64,000 nucleotides of DNA, from contig DLPV01000028.1 of assembly GCA_002477465.1 (NCBI GenBank), forward strand, positions 25,852 through 89,851, written 5' to 3'. Shown here piece after piece: positions 36,592 through 45,071 of this stretch. The position numbers and the translations under genes were made by a program. The number at the start of each line of letters is the position of its first letter. Position 1 is the first letter of the stretch. This stretch comes from Gammaproteobacteria bacterium UBA7449. GTDB taxonomy: Bacteria; Pseudomonadota; Gammaproteobacteria; Pseudomonadales; Pseudohongiellaceae. The notes below the pieces were generated by a model. It searched no databases. It saw nothing but the letters and a program-made list of their open reading frames with translations, and was not told where the DNA came from.

Positions 36592-38091
36592 ATGTCAGCA
36601 GTAGATAACGCGTCACCTGATCCCGTCGTGCTTCCCGTGCAACCCACCGTGATAGAGGCGCTGATTCCTGTTGCCGTACTCATCGCCCTGCTCTCCTTCT
36701 CCGTATACCTGTTCGGGGAAGACGCCAGCTATGGACCCAACCAGATCGCGCTGTGCGTGGGAGCAGCGGTCGCCGCCATGGTGGGCTGGAACAACGGCCA
36801 GAGCTGGACCGATATTGAAGCCAGTATCGTTGCTGGTATCGGTGTGGCCCTCAAACCCGTGCTCATCTTGTTCAGCGTTGGGCTTTTGATTGGCAGTTGG
36901 ATCATTTCGGGTACGGTGCCCACAATGATCTACTACAGTCTGCTAATCCTGGATCCATCAATCTTCTATGCCGCCAGCTGCGTAATATGCTCCCTGATTG
37001 CCCTCAGCATTGGCTCTTCCTGGACCGTCGCGGGCACAGTGGGGATAGCGCTCATCGGCGCCGCTGCCGGTCTTGGCGTCTCCCTAGAAGTCACGGCAGG
37101 CGCGATTATTTCCGGCGCCTATTTCGGCGACAAAATGTCGCCATTGTCGGAGACCACCAACCTGGCTCCAGCCGTCGCGGGCACCGACCTCTTTACCCAT
37201 ATCGGACACATGCTGTGGACCACCATTCCCAGCATTCTGATTGCGCTGGTGATCTTTACTATGATGGGATTCAATATCGATACTAACAACGCCAGCAGCG
37301 ATCTGGCTCTCACACTGCAGCTCATCAACGAGAACTTCACCATCAACCCCATCATGCTGCTTCCCGTGCTCGCGCTGCTGGTCATGGCGAATAAGAAGTT
37401 ACCACCCATACCAACTATTCTGGCAGGTGCCATGATTGCGGTGGCACTGGCACTGATATTCCAGCGCCCAGCCATTTTGGCGCTGGCGGGTGATGTTCCA
37501 AACGTCTTTCTGGCCCTATTCAAGGGTACCTGGCAAACCCTTTTCGATGGCTTCGCGCTGAGCAGCGGTAACGCCACTCTGGATGAACTGATGACGCGCG
37601 GCGGCATGAGTTCCATGCTAAACACGGTTTGGCTGATACTCTGCGCCATGGTATTCGGCGCGGTAATGGACCACACCGGTCTACTCCGCTGTTTAGTCAA
37701 TTATGCGCTGTCTTTTGTTCATAGCACAGGCAGCCTTATTGCAACGACTTTGCTCACCTGCATCGGGGCGAACCTGATTACTTCTGACCAGTATATTTCT
37801 GTGGTGCTTCCTGGCCGCATGTACAAGCTGGAATTTCAAAACCGCAACCTGGACATGAAGAATCTGAGCCGGACACTGGAGGATGCAGGCACTATCACCT
37901 CACCATTGGTGCCGTGGAATACCTGTGGTGCTTACATCGCGGGAACGCTCGGGGTCGCCACTTTCGCCTACTTGCCTTACTGTTTCTTTAACTTGATTAA
38001 TCCGGTAATCGCAGCGATCTATGGCTTCCTGAATTTCAAGATTGCGCCAGCTGAAGAAACGGCCCCGGTTGCTGCAGCAACCGCGCCCTGA
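36592..38091 (+). CDS. nhaC: NhaC family Na+/H+ antiporter
   Basis: This is a multi-spanning antiporter of the NhaC/NhaC-like family (499 aa from the ATG at 36592, which has AAGGAAT eight bases ahead). The family hallmark regions are visible: GSSWTVAGTVGIALIG and GAYFGDKMSPLSETTNLAPAV, and the C-terminal PLVPWNTCGAYIAGTLGV. Substrates could be Na+/H+ or an amino-acid/proton pair (malate-lactate, arginine-ornithine are known in this superfamily). It ends in a CCC-TGA-TT that forms half of an inverted repeat with the convergent VOC gene. Confidence 0.88.
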   Translation: MSAVDNASPDPVVLPVQPTVIEALIPVAVLIALLSFSVYLFGEDASYGPNQIALCVGAAVAAMVGWNNGQSWTDIEASIVAGIGVALKPVLILFSVGLLIGSWIISGTVPTMIYYSLLILDPSIFYAASCVICSLIALSIGSSWTVAGTVGIALIGAAAGLGVSLEVTAGAIISGAYFGDKMSPLSETTNLAPAVAGTDLFTHIGHMLWTTIPSILIALVIFTMMGFNIDTNNASSDLALTLQLINENFTINPIMLLPVLALLVMANKKLPPIPTILAGAMIAVALALIFQRPAILALAGDVPNVFLALFKGTWQTLFDGFALSSGNATLDELMTRGGMSSMLNTVWLILCAMVFGAVMDHTGLLRCLVNYALSFVHSTGSLIATTLLTCIGANLITSDQYISVVLPGRMYKLEFQNRNLDMKNLSRTLEDAGTITSPLVPWNTCGAYIAGTLGVATFAYLPYCFFNLINPVIAAIYGFLNFKIAPAEETAPVAAATAP

Positions 38092-38114
38092 TTCAAAGCA
38101 GTCACAATCAGGGC
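38085..38114. repeat. Inverted repeat carrying the stop codons of two convergent genes
   Basis: GCCCTGATT and AATCAGGGC form a perfect 9-bp stem with a 12-base loop. Each arm contains the final Pro codon and TGA stop of one of the two convergent genes, nhaC and the VOC gene. There is no T-run. It may act as a bidirectional transcript end or RNA-stability element. Confidence 0.7.
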
Positions 38115-38515
38115 AAAATCGCTAGTTTCAACTCCACTGTATTACCCTCGGGATCTTCTATGTAGATAGATTTGCCGTAACCCTGAGCGCCGTAACGTTT
38201 TGAAAAACCAGACACGTTAACGCCCCTGGACTGCAAGTAGCTGGTCAAGTCTTCTTCCGCCACCGCCGCTATTCGGAGGCAGAAGTGGTCGAGGTTGCGA
38301 CCCTCAGGACCCGGCGCGCTGCCGCCGAGTTTACCCAACTCTCCATCGACGCCCACCAGATCAATCAGGGCATTGCCAGCACGCAGCTGGGTCAGACCCA
38401 GTTCCGGCACTTCTCTTTCCACTTCACAACCCAACACATCACAATAGAACGCCAGCATCCGCGGCAAGTCGCGCGCGCGCAGCACGAGATGGTCAATGGC
38501 TTCCAGTTTTAGCAT
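38108..38515 (-). CDS. VOC superfamily protein (glyoxalase/bleomycin-resistance fold)
   Basis: This is a single-domain VOC protein (135 aa from the ATG at 38515; an in-frame GTG two codons earlier is possible). The beta-alpha-beta repeats are clear: IDHLVLRARDLPRMLAFYCDVLGCE, LDHFCLRI, and IYIEDPEGNTVEL with a metal-ligand Glu. The substrate is unknown; related small VOC proteins include thiol-dependent enzymes and binding proteins. It converges on nhaC. Confidence 0.88.
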   Translation of the reverse strand: MLKLEAIDHLVLRARDLPRMLAFYCDVLGCEVEREVPELGLTQLRAGNALIDLVGVDGELGKLGGSAPGPEGRNLDHFCLRIAAVAEEDLTSYLQSRGVNVSGFSKRYGAQGYGKSIYIEDPEGNTVELKLAILP

Positions 38516-38527
38516 CAGCACGCCAAC

Positions 38528-39484
38528 TTAAATCGTATTCTGTAAACTGAGTTCCGCCGGATAAGGCCGCATGTACCAGGAGTTTTCAATATAGTCATTG
38601 GGATGCTTGCGAAAAAAGTGGTTCAGCAAGGTAATCGGCACAATGAGCGGTACCATCCCAGTACGGTAGTTTTCGATTGTTTGAATCATCTCTTGTTTAT
38701 CTTCCTTGTCCAGATAATTCTTCAGATAACCCTGAATGTGCTGCAGCACGTTCACGTGATTCTTGCGCGTAGCTCTAATCTTCAAGCCAGCCATTAACTC
38801 CAGCAAATACTCTTTCGATTTTTCCGCAACATCCTGTTTACCGGCGGAGGCAACCAGCCGGCCAAGTTTCTGGTAGTAGATCTGATCGTGACTCATGATG
38901 ATGAGTTTGTGGCGGGCGTGAAAACCAATGAGCCCGGCGAGAGTCAGTCCGTCAGCCACTAGTTGATGCCATCTGCGCATGATAAACACACGTTGGATGA
39001 AGTTTTCGCGCAGCACGGCATCACCTAGCCTCCCCTCTTCTTCTACCGGCAAGTAGGGTACGTTCTGCATCATGCGATCCGCATAGACTCCTACACCTTC
39101 GCGGATAGGCATGACATCATCCCAGATTTTTACTCTTTCCATGCCGCAACTCGGCGAATCCTTCTTCAGGATATAGCCGCAGAGTTGGCGCTGCCATGTC
39201 TGCTGTGCATCGGCACACTCACTCAACTTTTCAGTGTAGTCCTTGCTGCTATCATTAATTTCAATACAGCGGATCTCCCCCTTATCAGAGCGCGATAGGC
39301 GAATAGGTTTTCTGGGAATACCCAGACCTATGGCAAGCTCGGGACAGAATGGCTTGAGATCAAAATATTCACCGAGGGTGCGGGTGATATAGGAATGCCC
39401 CTTGTGCCCACCGTCGTAGCGCACACGCTCACCTAATAGGCAGCTGCTAATCCCAATTGGTATTTTTGACTCATCGGTTCCCAT
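38528..39484 (-). CDS. DUF523 and DUF1722 (YbgA) fusion protein
   Basis: This 318-residue protein joins an N-terminal DUF523 domain (PIGISSCLLGERVRYDGGHKG, with cysteines at SCL, FCPE and SPSCG) to a C-terminal DUF1722/YbgA domain (FHARHKLIIMSHDQIYYQKLG). Both domains often occur fused. YbgA-like proteins are found near photolyases in some genomes; none is visible here. No function is established. It starts with an ATG and lies between the VOC and GIY-YIG genes on the same strand. Confidence 0.88.
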   Translation of the reverse strand: MGTDESKIPIGISSCLLGERVRYDGGHKGHSYITRTLGEYFDLKPFCPELAIGLGIPRKPIRLSRSDKGEIRCIEINDSSKDYTEKLSECADAQQTWQRQLCGYILKKDSPSCGMERVKIWDDVMPIREGVGVYADRMMQNVPYLPVEEEGRLGDAVLRENFIQRVFIMRRWHQLVADGLTLAGLIGFHARHKLIIMSHDQIYYQKLGRLVASAGKQDVAEKSKEYLLELMAGLKIRATRKNHVNVLQHIQGYLKNYLDKEDKQEMIQTIENYRTGMVPLIVPITLLNHFFRKHPNDYIENSWYMRPYPAELSLQNTI

Positions 39485-39502
39485 AAAATACTGTCCCGCG
39501 AA

Positions 39503-39823
39503 TTAACTATCACTCTCCAATTTCTCCAAGCTCAGCTGGCCGACCACCAGCGCCTCTTTTTTAGCCTTGCTGAGTCGCTTGATACGACTCTCTAATCTGG
39601 AGGCCTTTGACCTGTTTTCGACTTTATGTGAAAACACCATCTCTAGCCTGCGTTTACTGCGCAGCGCTTTGGCACCCTTGTAGGCACCAGCTGCCTCACC
39701 CTTGTGTTCCGCCAACCGCCGCGCGAGATCTGTTGTAATGCCTGTGTAGAGGCTATTGTCATTCGCACGAATCATATAAACATACCAAGATTGCTTACCC
39801 TGCTGCGCTATAGCGTTTTCCAT
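39503..39823 (-). CDS. GIY-YIG domain endonuclease-like protein
   Basis: This small protein (106 aa) of the YhbQ/UPF0213-like GIY-YIG family has the signature WYVYMIRANDNSLYTGIT and the RRLAEH segment with the catalytic Arg. The C-terminal half is rich in Lys and Arg. Some members act on DNA ends in vitro, but the physiological role is not clear. It lies 19 bases after the metallo-hydrolase gene. Confidence 0.9.
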   Translation of the reverse strand: MENAIAQQGKQSWYVYMIRANDNSLYTGITTDLARRLAEHKGEAAGAYKGAKALRSKRRLEMVFSHKVENRSKASRLESRIKRLSKAKKEALVVGQLSLEKLESDS

Positions 39824-39841
39824 CTTTATATTTGCAGCGCC

Positions 39842-40714
39842 TCAGCGCAACAGACTCCAGGTCTCACCTGATTCCTGTGCCAGCTTTTCCTTACCCAGTT
39901 TATAGAGATGGGCCAGCAGGGTTTTTTTAGCCCAAGGGATCAAATGCTCCGGAATATCATCGTAAACCGGACGGACAATTTCATCGAGGGTGGCGGCACC
40001 CAGTTTTGCCATGCAAGCTATGATCTTGCGCTCGCGCTTCAGACGGTGGGCGATGAGTTTCTCGATTTCCTGCTTTGGCTTATCCATCAGCACCCCGTGT
40101 CCGGGTGCCAGAAAGCGCAGGTCCCGCTGCAGCAGGATTTCGAGGGAATGGAGGTAATCGGCCATGTCGCCATCAGGCGGCAGAATAACCGGCGTCGTAC
40201 CCTGCAGAATGTGGTCACCCGTGAACAATAGTTTTTCCTCTCTTAGCAGATAGCATATGTGATTGGAAACATGCCCTGGTGTCGCAATCAGCTCAATACT
40301 GAAGCCATCCAATTCAATCACCTCGCCATCCTGCCAGAGCCCCGAGGGAACAAAACTATGATCCTGCCCCATAGCATCTGGTGCCTTTAACCCAACTAAC
40401 TCGGCACCGGTTGCCTCAGCCAGCGCCACAGCGCCGGGCGAATGGTCGCGGTGCGTGTGTGTTACCAGGATATAGCGCAGTGGCAAATCAGCAAATGCCT
40501 GCCTGAATGCCCCCAGTTGCGCCGGATCTGCAGGCCCTGGATCAATCAGGACTAACTCTTTTTCTCCGATTAGATAGCTATTGGTGCCGGGGCCGGTCAT
40601 TGGGCCCGGGTTGCGACCAAGAATTTGCCGAACCGGTACACAGACACCCTGTATTTGCACCGGCATGCCGGGTTCCAATCGCTGACCCGAATAGTGATCT
40701 GTGGCTTGCGCCAT
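39842..40714 (-). CDS. Metallo-beta-lactamase fold hydrolase (LACTB2-like)
   Basis: This MBL-fold hydrolase (290 aa) has the zinc motif THTHRDHSPGA, a second His in GHVSNHICYLL, Asp in FTGDHIL and His near APGHG. The C-terminal domain (about 210-290) resembles the helical region of LACTB2/RNase-like beta-lactamase-2. The substrate is unknown; thioesters or RNA are possible. It starts at an ATG; the minus-strand run with GIY-YIG and YbgA genes is tight, so an operon is likely. Confidence 0.9.
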   Translation of the reverse strand: MAQATDHYSGQRLEPGMPVQIQGVCVPVRQILGRNPGPMTGPGTNSYLIGEKELVLIDPGPADPAQLGAFRQAFADLPLRYILVTHTHRDHSPGAVALAEATGAELVGLKAPDAMGQDHSFVPSGLWQDGEVIELDGFSIELIATPGHVSNHICYLLREEKLLFTGDHILQGTTPVILPPDGDMADYLHSLEILLQRDLRFLAPGHGVLMDKPKQEIEKLIAHRLKRERKIIACMAKLGAATLDEIVRPVYDDIPEHLIPWAKKTLLAHLYKLGKEKLAQESGETWSLLR

Positions 40715-41078
40715 GCCATTAAACTCCTGACGGAAAGATTTGCCTTAAATCCCGGCCCTGCACTAAATCCCTCCCCGACTGTTGGGGAAGCGGCGCTGGC
40801 CGATTGCATTGCTTTTGTAGACTAAGATCCTGAACGATTCATAATAACCCGCAGCCAACACTTCTGAAACTGCCCCCAGCCATTGCCGGGCGCTGGAGTT
40901 TCCTGACAATTCGGGACATAATTGACTGCTTAGAAAAACAGGGCACTCTTCGCCGTCAACCTCCCGCACAGCGATCGCCCAAGAGAAACCGCAGTAACCC
41001 CGAAACCCAATAGCCTTTGCGACATTAAGTCAGCGAATCTCCCAGCTATTGGATAATCAATTGCCAGGAAGCCCAACC
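40715..41078. other. Intergenic region between metallo-hydrolase and serA
   Basis: These about 360 bases separate divergent genes. A minus-strand frame of about 85 codons (40763-41029) has a partly coding-like composition, but it lacks an ATG and a ribosome site and matches no family that I know; I do not call it a gene. No hairpin or clear promoter is visible. Confidence 0.5.
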
Positions 41079-42260
41079 ATGCATCGCATTCAAACCTTTA
41101 ACGCCATATCTGATAAAGGCCTTACTCGCTTTGCCCCTGATCTATATACAGTGAGTCCGGAAGCCTCTGAAGCCGATGCAATCCTGCTGCGCAGCCACAA
41201 GCTGGATGCCAGCGTCATCAACCCTAGCCTTAAGGCTGTTGCCCGCGCCGGGGCCGGAGTCAACAACGTGCCGGTAACTGACTGTACCAGTCAGGGTGTC
41301 GTGGTTTTTAATACGCCGGGCGCCAATGCCAATGCCGTCAAGGAGCTAGTGCTATGTGGCATGCTGTTAGCATCGCGAGGCATTGTGCCGGGCATCAGTT
41401 TCGCAGATTCGCAGTCCGGGATTAGCGACTACGCGGAATTGTCAAAACTGATGGAGCAGGAGAAAAAACGTTTCAAGGGCAATGAAATAGCCGGCAAGAC
41501 CCTCGGCGTAGTCGGTCTTGGTGCTATCGGTTCCATGGTGGCGGAGATGGCTATTGGACTGGACATGAAGGTACAGGGCTATGATCCCGCTTTATCTGTG
41601 GAAGCCGCCTGGCGTCTCCCAAGCCAGGTAAAGCGCATCGAAAATTTGAGCAATCTGGTAGCCAGCTCCGACTTTATTAGCCTGCATTTGCCGGTGCTGG
41701 ATTCAACGCGTCAATTGATAGACGCAAGTATGTTCGCTGCTTTGGGCCAAGGCACCTGTCTGCTGAATTTTGCCAGGGATGAGATCGTCGACTCTGCGGC
41801 TCTGATGAATGCCCTGAAGACGGAAAAACTGCGCATGTATGTCAGCGACTTTCCCCGCAGTGAATTCATGGGGCGGAGCGATGTCATCTCAATGCCCCAT
41901 ATCGGCGCCAGCACCGCTGAAGCGGAAGAGAATTGCGCCATTATGGCGGTGGATCAGCTCATGGATTTTCTCGAAAACGGTAACATTCGAAACTCCGTAA
42001 ATTTCCCAGCACTCATCCTAGATCGCGCCGCCAATGCCGAGGCGGGTACCCGACTCGCGATATCCAACAAAAACGTGCCAAAGATGTTGGGCCAGATACT
42101 GTCGGTCTTGGCCGATCAGAACATCAACGTCATCGACATGCTGAACAAGAGTCGAGGCGAAATCGCCTACAACCTCATCGACCTCGAAAATCCGGCCTCT
42201 GATTCGGCGTTAGCGGCGATTGCCAATATCGAGGATGTCATCAAGGTTACCGTACTTTAA
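41079..42260 (+). CDS. serA: D-3-phosphoglycerate dehydrogenase
   Basis: SerA makes 3-phosphohydroxypyruvate, the first step of serine synthesis. I choose the ATG at 41079 (393 aa) because CAGGAA lies before it; the longer frame adds 10 residues. The protein has the D-2-hydroxyacid dehydrogenase fold, with AVARAGAGVNNVP, the NAD motif GVVGLGAIGSMVA and HIGASTAEAEENC with the catalytic His. A C-terminal ACT-like regulatory part (about 315-393: LADQNINVIDMLNKSRG) suggests allosteric control. serC follows after 26 bases, so the pair forms a serine operon. Confidence 0.95.
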   Translation: MHRIQTFNAISDKGLTRFAPDLYTVSPEASEADAILLRSHKLDASVINPSLKAVARAGAGVNNVPVTDCTSQGVVVFNTPGANANAVKELVLCGMLLASRGIVPGISFADSQSGISDYAELSKLMEQEKKRFKGNEIAGKTLGVVGLGAIGSMVAEMAIGLDMKVQGYDPALSVEAAWRLPSQVKRIENLSNLVASSDFISLHLPVLDSTRQLIDASMFAALGQGTCLLNFARDEIVDSAALMNALKTEKLRMYVSDFPRSEFMGRSDVISMPHIGASTAEAEENCAIMAVDQLMDFLENGNIRNSVNFPALILDRAANAEAGTRLAISNKNVPKMLGQILSVLADQNINVIDMLNKSRGEIAYNLIDLENPASDSALAAIANIEDVIKVTVL

Positions 42261-42286
42261 GAAATAACACTCCAGGAAAGACTACT

Positions 42287-43375
42287 ATGAAACGCGTATA
42301 CAATTTTGGCGCTGGACCAGCCATGCTGCCAACGGAAGTGATGAAAAAAGCCCAGGCGGAGTTCCTCGACTACCAGGGGCTTGGGGCCTCTGTGATGGAG
42401 ATCAGTCATCGCTCCAAAGAATTTGAAGACATCATCAACCGCAGCGACGAGCTGCTCAAAGAATTAGCTGGCATCCCGGATAACTACAAGATTCTATATG
42501 TCCACGGCGGCGCTCAGATGCAGTTTTCTGCCGTGCCTCTTAACATCATCAATCGCAATCCAGCGCAAAAAGCCTCGTTTGTACTGACCGGCAACTGGGC
42601 TGTCAAAGCGAGCAAGGAAGCCGGCCGCTACGGCACATCAATCAACGTGGCCAGCAGTGAAGACAAGAATTTCAATTACATTCCGGAATTCGATTCCAGC
42701 ATGCTGGATCTTGAAAGCTCCTATTTGCACATCGTCAGCAACAACACCCTGTTCGGCACGCGCTGGCATGACTTTCCCGATACAGGCGATGTACCGTTGG
42801 TTGCTGATATGACTTCTGAATTCCTCTCCAGAAAACTGGATATTAACCAATTTGGTGTGATCTTTGCCGGCTTGCAGAAAAATCTTGGCCCAGCCGGACT
42901 GGCGCTGGTAATAATCCGCGAAGACTTGCTGGAACACGCATTGCCGGTGACGCCAGGCTTGCTCAATTACAAGGTTTACGCGGAGCAACACTCCTTGGCC
43001 AATACCAACAATACTTTCGCGATCTATATGATGTCGCTGGTACTGGATTGGTTGAAAGGCCAGGGTGGCGTGGAGAAAATGGAGCATCAAAATGAAGCCA
43101 AAGCCAAATTGATCTACGACTTCATCGACAGCAGTGATTTCTATTACGGCACCGCGCAAGCCGACCACCGTTCAATCATGAATGTGACTTTCAACCTGAC
43201 CAAGGAAGATCTGCTGGGCGACTTTCTTAAGCAAGCCGAGGTAGCGGATCTTTACGCATTGAAAGGTCACCGAGTAGTCGGAGGTGCCCGCGCTTCCATC
43301 TACAATGCGATGCCAATCGCTGGCTGCCAGGCACTGATAGGTTTTATGGCGGAGTTTGAAAGCAGTAATTCCTGA
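42287..43375 (+). CDS. serC: Phosphoserine aminotransferase
   Basis: SerC converts 3-phosphohydroxypyruvate to phosphoserine and also serves vitamin B6 synthesis. The 362-residue PLP enzyme starts YNFGAGPAMLP, and the lysine region AGLQKNLGPAG is complete. The C-terminus has LKGHRVVGGARASIYNAMP, characteristic of the family. It is followed by a hairpin at 43413-43436, a likely transcript end before dinB. Confidence 0.97.
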   Translation: MKRVYNFGAGPAMLPTEVMKKAQAEFLDYQGLGASVMEISHRSKEFEDIINRSDELLKELAGIPDNYKILYVHGGAQMQFSAVPLNIINRNPAQKASFVLTGNWAVKASKEAGRYGTSINVASSEDKNFNYIPEFDSSMLDLESSYLHIVSNNTLFGTRWHDFPDTGDVPLVADMTSEFLSRKLDINQFGVIFAGLQKNLGPAGLALVIIREDLLEHALPVTPGLLNYKVYAEQHSLANTNNTFAIYMMSLVLDWLKGQGGVEKMEHQNEAKAKLIYDFIDSSDFYYGTAQADHRSIMNVTFNLTKEDLLGDFLKQAEVADLYALKGHRVVGGARASIYNAMPIAGCQALIGFMAEFESSNS

Positions 43376-43412
43376 CCTGCAAGTCAGCCACATCCCCTCT
43401 TGTTTCGGGTAA

Positions 43413-43436
43413 GGCTGAAACCCACCAGTTTCAGCC
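43413..43436 (+). terminator. Hairpin between serC and dinB, possible terminator
   Basis: GGCTGAAAC and GTTTCAGCC form a perfect 9-bp stem with a 6-base loop, 38 bases after the serC stop. The following bases are CTTCCC, a poor T-run, so a weak or factor-assisted terminator is likely. It lies 22 bases before the dinB start. Confidence 0.55.
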
Positions 43437-43458
43437 CTTCCCTGCTAAAATGCCCCGC

Positions 43459-44541
43459 ATGACTGATGCGCGAAAGATCATTCACTGTGACTGTGACTGC
43501 TTCTATGCTTCGATTGAGATGCGAGACAACCCTAGTCTGGCTGACAAACCTATTGCGGTTGGGGGTTCACCCGAGCGCAGAGGCGTGATCGCGACCTGTA
43601 ATTATGCAGCCCGTCAGTTCGGCGTGCATTCGGCAATGGCATCAGCCACAGCGCGCAAACGCTGTCCCAGCCTGATCATCATTCGCCCCGATATGGAGAA
43701 GTATCGGCTTGCATCGACGCAGATTCATGACATTTTCAAACGCTACACCGATCTGATCGAACCACTGTCCCTGGACGAGGCATACCTCGATGCCAGTTCC
43801 TGTATTCAACTCGATGGCAATGCGACTGCCATTGCATCAGCAATTCGCGATGCGGTCAGGGAAGAAGTCCAGATCACCATCTCCGCCGGCATTGCGCCCA
43901 ATAAGTTCCTCGCCAAAATCGCCAGTGATTGGAACAAACCAGATGGCCAGTTTGTGCTGAATCCGGATGAAATCGAAGAGTTTCTCACCACGCTGCCGGT
44001 TAAAAAGCTACATGGCGTCGGCAGGGTGACGGCGGAAAAAATGGGCAGACTGGGCATCAAGACCTGCGGCGATCTCAGAAGCCTGCCAGAATCAGAGCTA
44101 GCCAAACACTTTGGCAGCTTTGGAGAACGCTTACAGCAACTCAGCTTCGGCATAGACAATCGCAAGGTGCAAACTGAGCGCATTCGCAAATCCGTGAGTG
44201 TCGAGAACACCTACCCTAAAGATCTGCCCACAGTGGCAGACTGCATTAACGAAATTCCCGCGCTGATGGAGCAGCTAGAGAAGCGTTTGGCTCGAATCGA
44301 CGCGGATTACAGAATACACAAGCAGTTTATCAAGATAAAATTTAGTGACTTTATGCAGACCACCGTGGAGATGGTTTCCGAAGATGCTAGCGCAGACAAT
44401 TACCGCAATCTCTGCGAGGATGGATTCGAACGCGGTAACAAACCAGTGCGCCTGCTGGGTGTAGGTGTGCGAGTATTGCCTGCTGCCCCAGATCAGGGTC
44501 ATGGCGCAACGCCTGACCAGCTGGCGCTCACACTCGAATAA
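43459..44541 (+). CDS. dinB: DNA polymerase IV (Y family)
   Basis: DinB is a translesion DNA polymerase usually under LexA control. The protein (360 aa from ATG 43459; an ATG three codons earlier is possible) shows the Y-family motifs HCDCDCFYASIEMRDNP, CNYAARQFGV and LSLDEAYLDAS with catalytic acidic residues. The second half has helix-hairpin-helix and little-finger domains. No LexA box (CTG-N10-CAG type) is clear in the short upstream gap. Confidence 0.95.
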   Translation: MTDARKIIHCDCDCFYASIEMRDNPSLADKPIAVGGSPERRGVIATCNYAARQFGVHSAMASATARKRCPSLIIIRPDMEKYRLASTQIHDIFKRYTDLIEPLSLDEAYLDASSCIQLDGNATAIASAIRDAVREEVQITISAGIAPNKFLAKIASDWNKPDGQFVLNPDEIEEFLTTLPVKKLHGVGRVTAEKMGRLGIKTCGDLRSLPESELAKHFGSFGERLQQLSFGIDNRKVQTERIRKSVSVENTYPKDLPTVADCINEIPALMEQLEKRLARIDADYRIHKQFIKIKFSDFMQTTVEMVSEDASADNYRNLCEDGFERGNKPVRLLGVGVRVLPAAPDQGHGATPDQLALTLE

Positions 44542-44561
44542 AATCGGAATTACAAAGTTTT

Positions 44562-45071
44562 ATGACCCGCTACCGACCACCGGCCAAACCCAGCGCGAAG
44601 TACATTACTGCCGAGGGCGAGGCTATGTTAAAGGCCGAACTGCATCAACTGTGGAAAGTTGAGAGACCACAAGTTACTCAATCGGTGTCCGACGCCGCAG
44701 CGCTAGGAGATCGTTCAGAAAATGCAGAATATATTTACGGAAAGAAGCGCTTACGGGAGATTGACTGGCGCGTGCGCTACTTGAGCAAACGCCTGGAAGA
44801 GATGACAGTAGTCAGCTCAGTGCCAGATGACACAGATAAAGTCTATTTCGGTGCCTATGTCACACTGGAAGATGATAAGGGAGAAACATTTGGCTACCGG
44901 CTTGTGGGGCCAGACGAAATCGACCCCTACAAAGGTTACATCAGCATCGATTCCCCCATGGGCAAGACTCTTTTGGGCAAAACAATAGACAGCGAAATTT
45001 CAATCTCGACACCAACAGGCGAACAAACCTTTTGGGTTATCGCGATAGAGTATCGAGCTGAACCGGCATGA
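44562..45071 (+). CDS. greB: Transcription elongation factor GreB
   Basis: GreB rescues backtracked RNA polymerase by stimulating RNA cleavage. The 169-residue protein has the coiled-coil start with AALGDRSENAEYIYGKKRLREIDWRVR, including the tip acidic residues DRSENAEY, and the FKBP-like C-domain (SPMGKTLLGK). The basic patch and length favour GreB over GreA. Its TGA overlaps the ATG of the AraC-type regulator by 4 bases. Confidence 0.93.
   Translation: MTRYRPPAKPSAKYITAEGEAMLKAELHQLWKVERPQVTQSVSDAAALGDRSENAEYIYGKKRLREIDWRVRYLSKRLEEMTVVSSVPDDTDKVYFGAYVTLEDDKGETFGYRLVGPDEIDPYKGYISIDSPMGKTLLGKTIDSEISISTPTGEQTFWVIAIEYRAEPA

Noticed and set aside
37119..37700. Minus-strand 193-codon frame opposite nhaC
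   Set aside because: Antisense shadow; Ser/Met-rich composition typical of reversed membrane-protein codons.
40763..41029. Minus-strand frame of about 85 codons between metallo-hydrolase and serA
   Set aside because: No ATG or ribosome binding site and no family recognised. Possibly a remnant, but not supportable.
42638..43168. Minus-strand 176-codon frame opposite serC
   Set aside because: Antisense shadow of an intact gene.
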